Below are positions 26,214 through 28,048 of a DNA stretch of 28,048 nucleotides, piece by piece. The notes beneath the pieces are model-generated. The model saw nothing but the letters and a program-made list of their open reading frames with translations, searched no databases and was not told where the DNA came from. This stretch comes from Chara braunii (lineage: Eukaryota > Streptophyta > Charophyceae > Charales > Characeae): assembly GCA_003427395.1 (NCBI GenBank), contig BFEA01000013.1, positions 3,821,304-3,849,351 of the forward strand, in the 5' to 3' direction. Both the position numbers and the translations under genes were made by a program. Position 1 is the stretch's first letter. Each line of letters opens with the position of its first letter.

Positions 26214-28048
26214 GAGTGTACATGTTGGTGATACTTCCGTGATGTTTCCCCTTGAGTACATGCTACCAATCTTGAGTTTTCACTATTTTTGGTGCTTGTA
26301 CATGTTGCGATTCACTTAGTGATACTTCCGTGATGTTTCCCCTTGAGTAGATGCTTCAAACCTTGAATTTTCAATGATGTAGGCGCTTGTACATGTTGCG
26401 ATTCACTTTGTGATACTTTCGTGATGTTTCCTCTTGAGTAGATGCTTCAAATCTTGAATTTTCACTAATGTAGGTGCTTGTACGTGTTGCGATTCACTTG
26501 GTGATACTTTCGTGATGTTTCCCCTTCAGTAGATGATACCAATCTTGAGTTTTCACTGTTTTTGGTGCTTGTACATGTTGCGATTCACTTGGTGAAACTT
26601 CCGTGATGTTTCCCCTTGAGTAGATGCTTCAAATCTTCAATTTTCATTAATGTAGGTGCTTGTAGATCTTGCGATTCACTTGGTAAAACTTTCGTGATGT
26701 TTCCCTTTGAGTAGATGCTTCAAATCTTGAATTTTCACTAATTTAGGTGCTTGTACAGGTTGCGATTCACTTTGTGATACTTCCGTGATGTTTCCCCTTG
26801 AGTAGATGCTTCAAATCTTGAATTTTAACTAATGTAGGTGCTTGTACATGTTGCGATTCACTTGGTGATACTTCCGTGATGTTTCCCCTTGAGTAGATGC
26901 TTCAAACCTTGAATTTTCACTGATGTAGGTGCTTGTATATGTNTCCGTGATGTTTCCCCTTGAGTAGATGCTTCAAACCTTGAATTTTCACTGATGTAGG
27001 TGCTTGTATATGTTGCGATTCACTTGGTGATACTTCCGAGATGTTTCCCCTTGAGTAGATGCTTCAAACCTTGAATTTTCACAGATGTAGGTGCTTGTAC
27101 ACGTTGCGATTCACTTGGTGATACTTCCGAGATGTTTCCCCTTGAATAGATGTCACCAATCTTGAGTTTTCTCTTTTTTTTGTGCGTGTACATGTTGCGA
27201 TTCACTTGGTGAAACTTCCGTGATGTTTCCCCTTGAGTAGATGCTACCAATCTTGAGTTTTCACTATTTTTGCTACTTGTACATGTTGCGATTCACTTGG
27301 AGATACTTCCGTGATGTTTCCCCTTGAGTAGATGCTACCAATCTTGAGTTTTCACTGTTTTTAGTACTTGTACATGTTGCGATTCACTTGGTCATACTTC
27401 CGTGATGTTTCCCCTTGAGTAGATGCTACCAATCTTCAGTTTTCACTGTTTTTGGTACTTGTACATGTTGCGATTCACTTGGTGATACTTCCGTGATGTT
27501 TCTCCTTGAGTAGATGCTTCAAACCTTGAATTTTCACTGATGTAGGTGCTTGTACATGTTGCGATTCACTTGGTGATACTTTTGTGATGTTTCCCCTTGA
27601 GTAGATGCTTCAAATCTTGAATTTTCACTGATGTAGGTGCTTGTACATTTTGCGATTCACTTCGTGATCCTTCCGTGATGTTTCCCCTTGAGTAGACGCT
27701 ACCAATCTTGGGTTTTCTCTGTTTTTGGTGCTTCTACATGTTGCGGTTCACTTGGTGATACTTCCGTGATGTTTCCCCTTGAGTAGATGCTACCAATCTT
27801 GGGTTTTCACTGTTATTGGTGTTTGTACATGTTGCGATTCACTTGGTGCAACTTCCGTGATGTTTCCCCTTGAGTAGATGTTTCAAATCTTGAATTTTCA
27901 CTAATGTAGGTGCTTGTACATGTTGCGATTCACTTGGTGATACGTCCATGATGTTTCCCCTTGAGTAGATGCTACAAATGTTGAGTGTTCACTGTTTTTG
28001 GTGCTTGTACATGTTGCGATTCACTTGGTGATACTTCCGTGATGTTTC
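26214..28048. repeat. 91-bp satellite array (about 20 units, two subtypes)
   Basis: GTGATGTTTCCCCTTGAGTA and close variants start units at 26239, 26330, 26421, 26512, 26603, 26694, 26785, 26876, then 26947 and every 91 bases to 28039, running off the window. One unit (26876-26946) is only 71 bases and contains an ambiguous base at 26943. All units share TTGCGATTCACTTGG. The middle comes in two forms: type A (GCTTCAAATCTTGAATTTTC then ATGTAGG) and type B (GCTACCAATCTTGAGTTTTC then TTTTTGG). A period of 91 is not a multiple of three and no frame persists, so it is non-coding satellite. Confidence 0.95.

Noticed and set aside
25958-26319. Lys/Glu-rich and Ser-rich frames of about 75-115 codons
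   Set aside because: Entirely microsatellite-derived (CTT/CCT on one strand, GAA/GGA on the other).
27020-27250. 76-codon frame in the satellite
   Set aside because: The 91-bp period breaks any frame every unit; no recurrent peptide survives.
26239-28048. CRISPR-like array
   Set aside because: There are no unique spacers: the whole 91-bp unit repeats and the context is eukaryotic retroelement DNA.

Overview
The window is repeat-dominated eukaryotic DNA with no recognisable host housekeeping gene. It holds two related, decayed Ty3/Gypsy-type (Metaviridae-like) retroelement copies facing away from each other (head to head), a pair of tandem uncharacterised genes between them, and a 91-bp satellite array at the right end. 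The Gag and Pol sequences (zinc knuckle CX2CX4HX4C; RT box YIDDNPVKG; RNase H region with RFESRTLN and ADGLSR; integrase D,D35E) resemble, from memory, streptophyte-algal elements such as those of Chara-like charophytes, with clear affinity to basidiomycete Ty3 elements. The host assignment is an inference of about 0.4 confidence; no database was searched.

Layout. 1-6745 is a non-coding arm, read on the minus strand as the 3' part of the left element. It holds a 1.24-kb tandem duplication, several short-period arrays and two polypurine-tract (PPT) modules. 7248-9359 (minus) is what remains of the left element's coding part: a small downstream-ORF remnant and a broken gag, with protease, RT, RNase H and integrase all missing. 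9360-9667 is the junction between the two elements. 9668-11778 (plus) holds two tandem copies of an unrecognised ~260-aa gene; the first has two in-frame stops, the second is intact. 12234-19640 (plus) is the fuller right element: gag, a pre-protease segment, protease, a 999-codon open RT-RNase H-integrase frame, an integrase tail and a post-pol acidic ORF, with several in-frame stops and frameshifts. 20338-26190 is the right non-coding arm, an inverted, diverged counterpart of the left arm. 26214-28048 is the satellite.

The right element carried a full replication set, but the copy is dead: besides stops and frameshifts, the first RT catalytic Asp is His, the RNase H catalytic Glu is Gly, and the protease active site reads DGG. 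The left element is a deletion derivative that could only have moved in trans. The most interesting signals are the tandem unknown genes, whose differences are mostly silent (so both were selected as protein for some time), and a hairpin-plus-PPT module present four times with a base-pair-preserving change in its stem. I could not place a complete LTR pair, primer binding site or target-site duplication.
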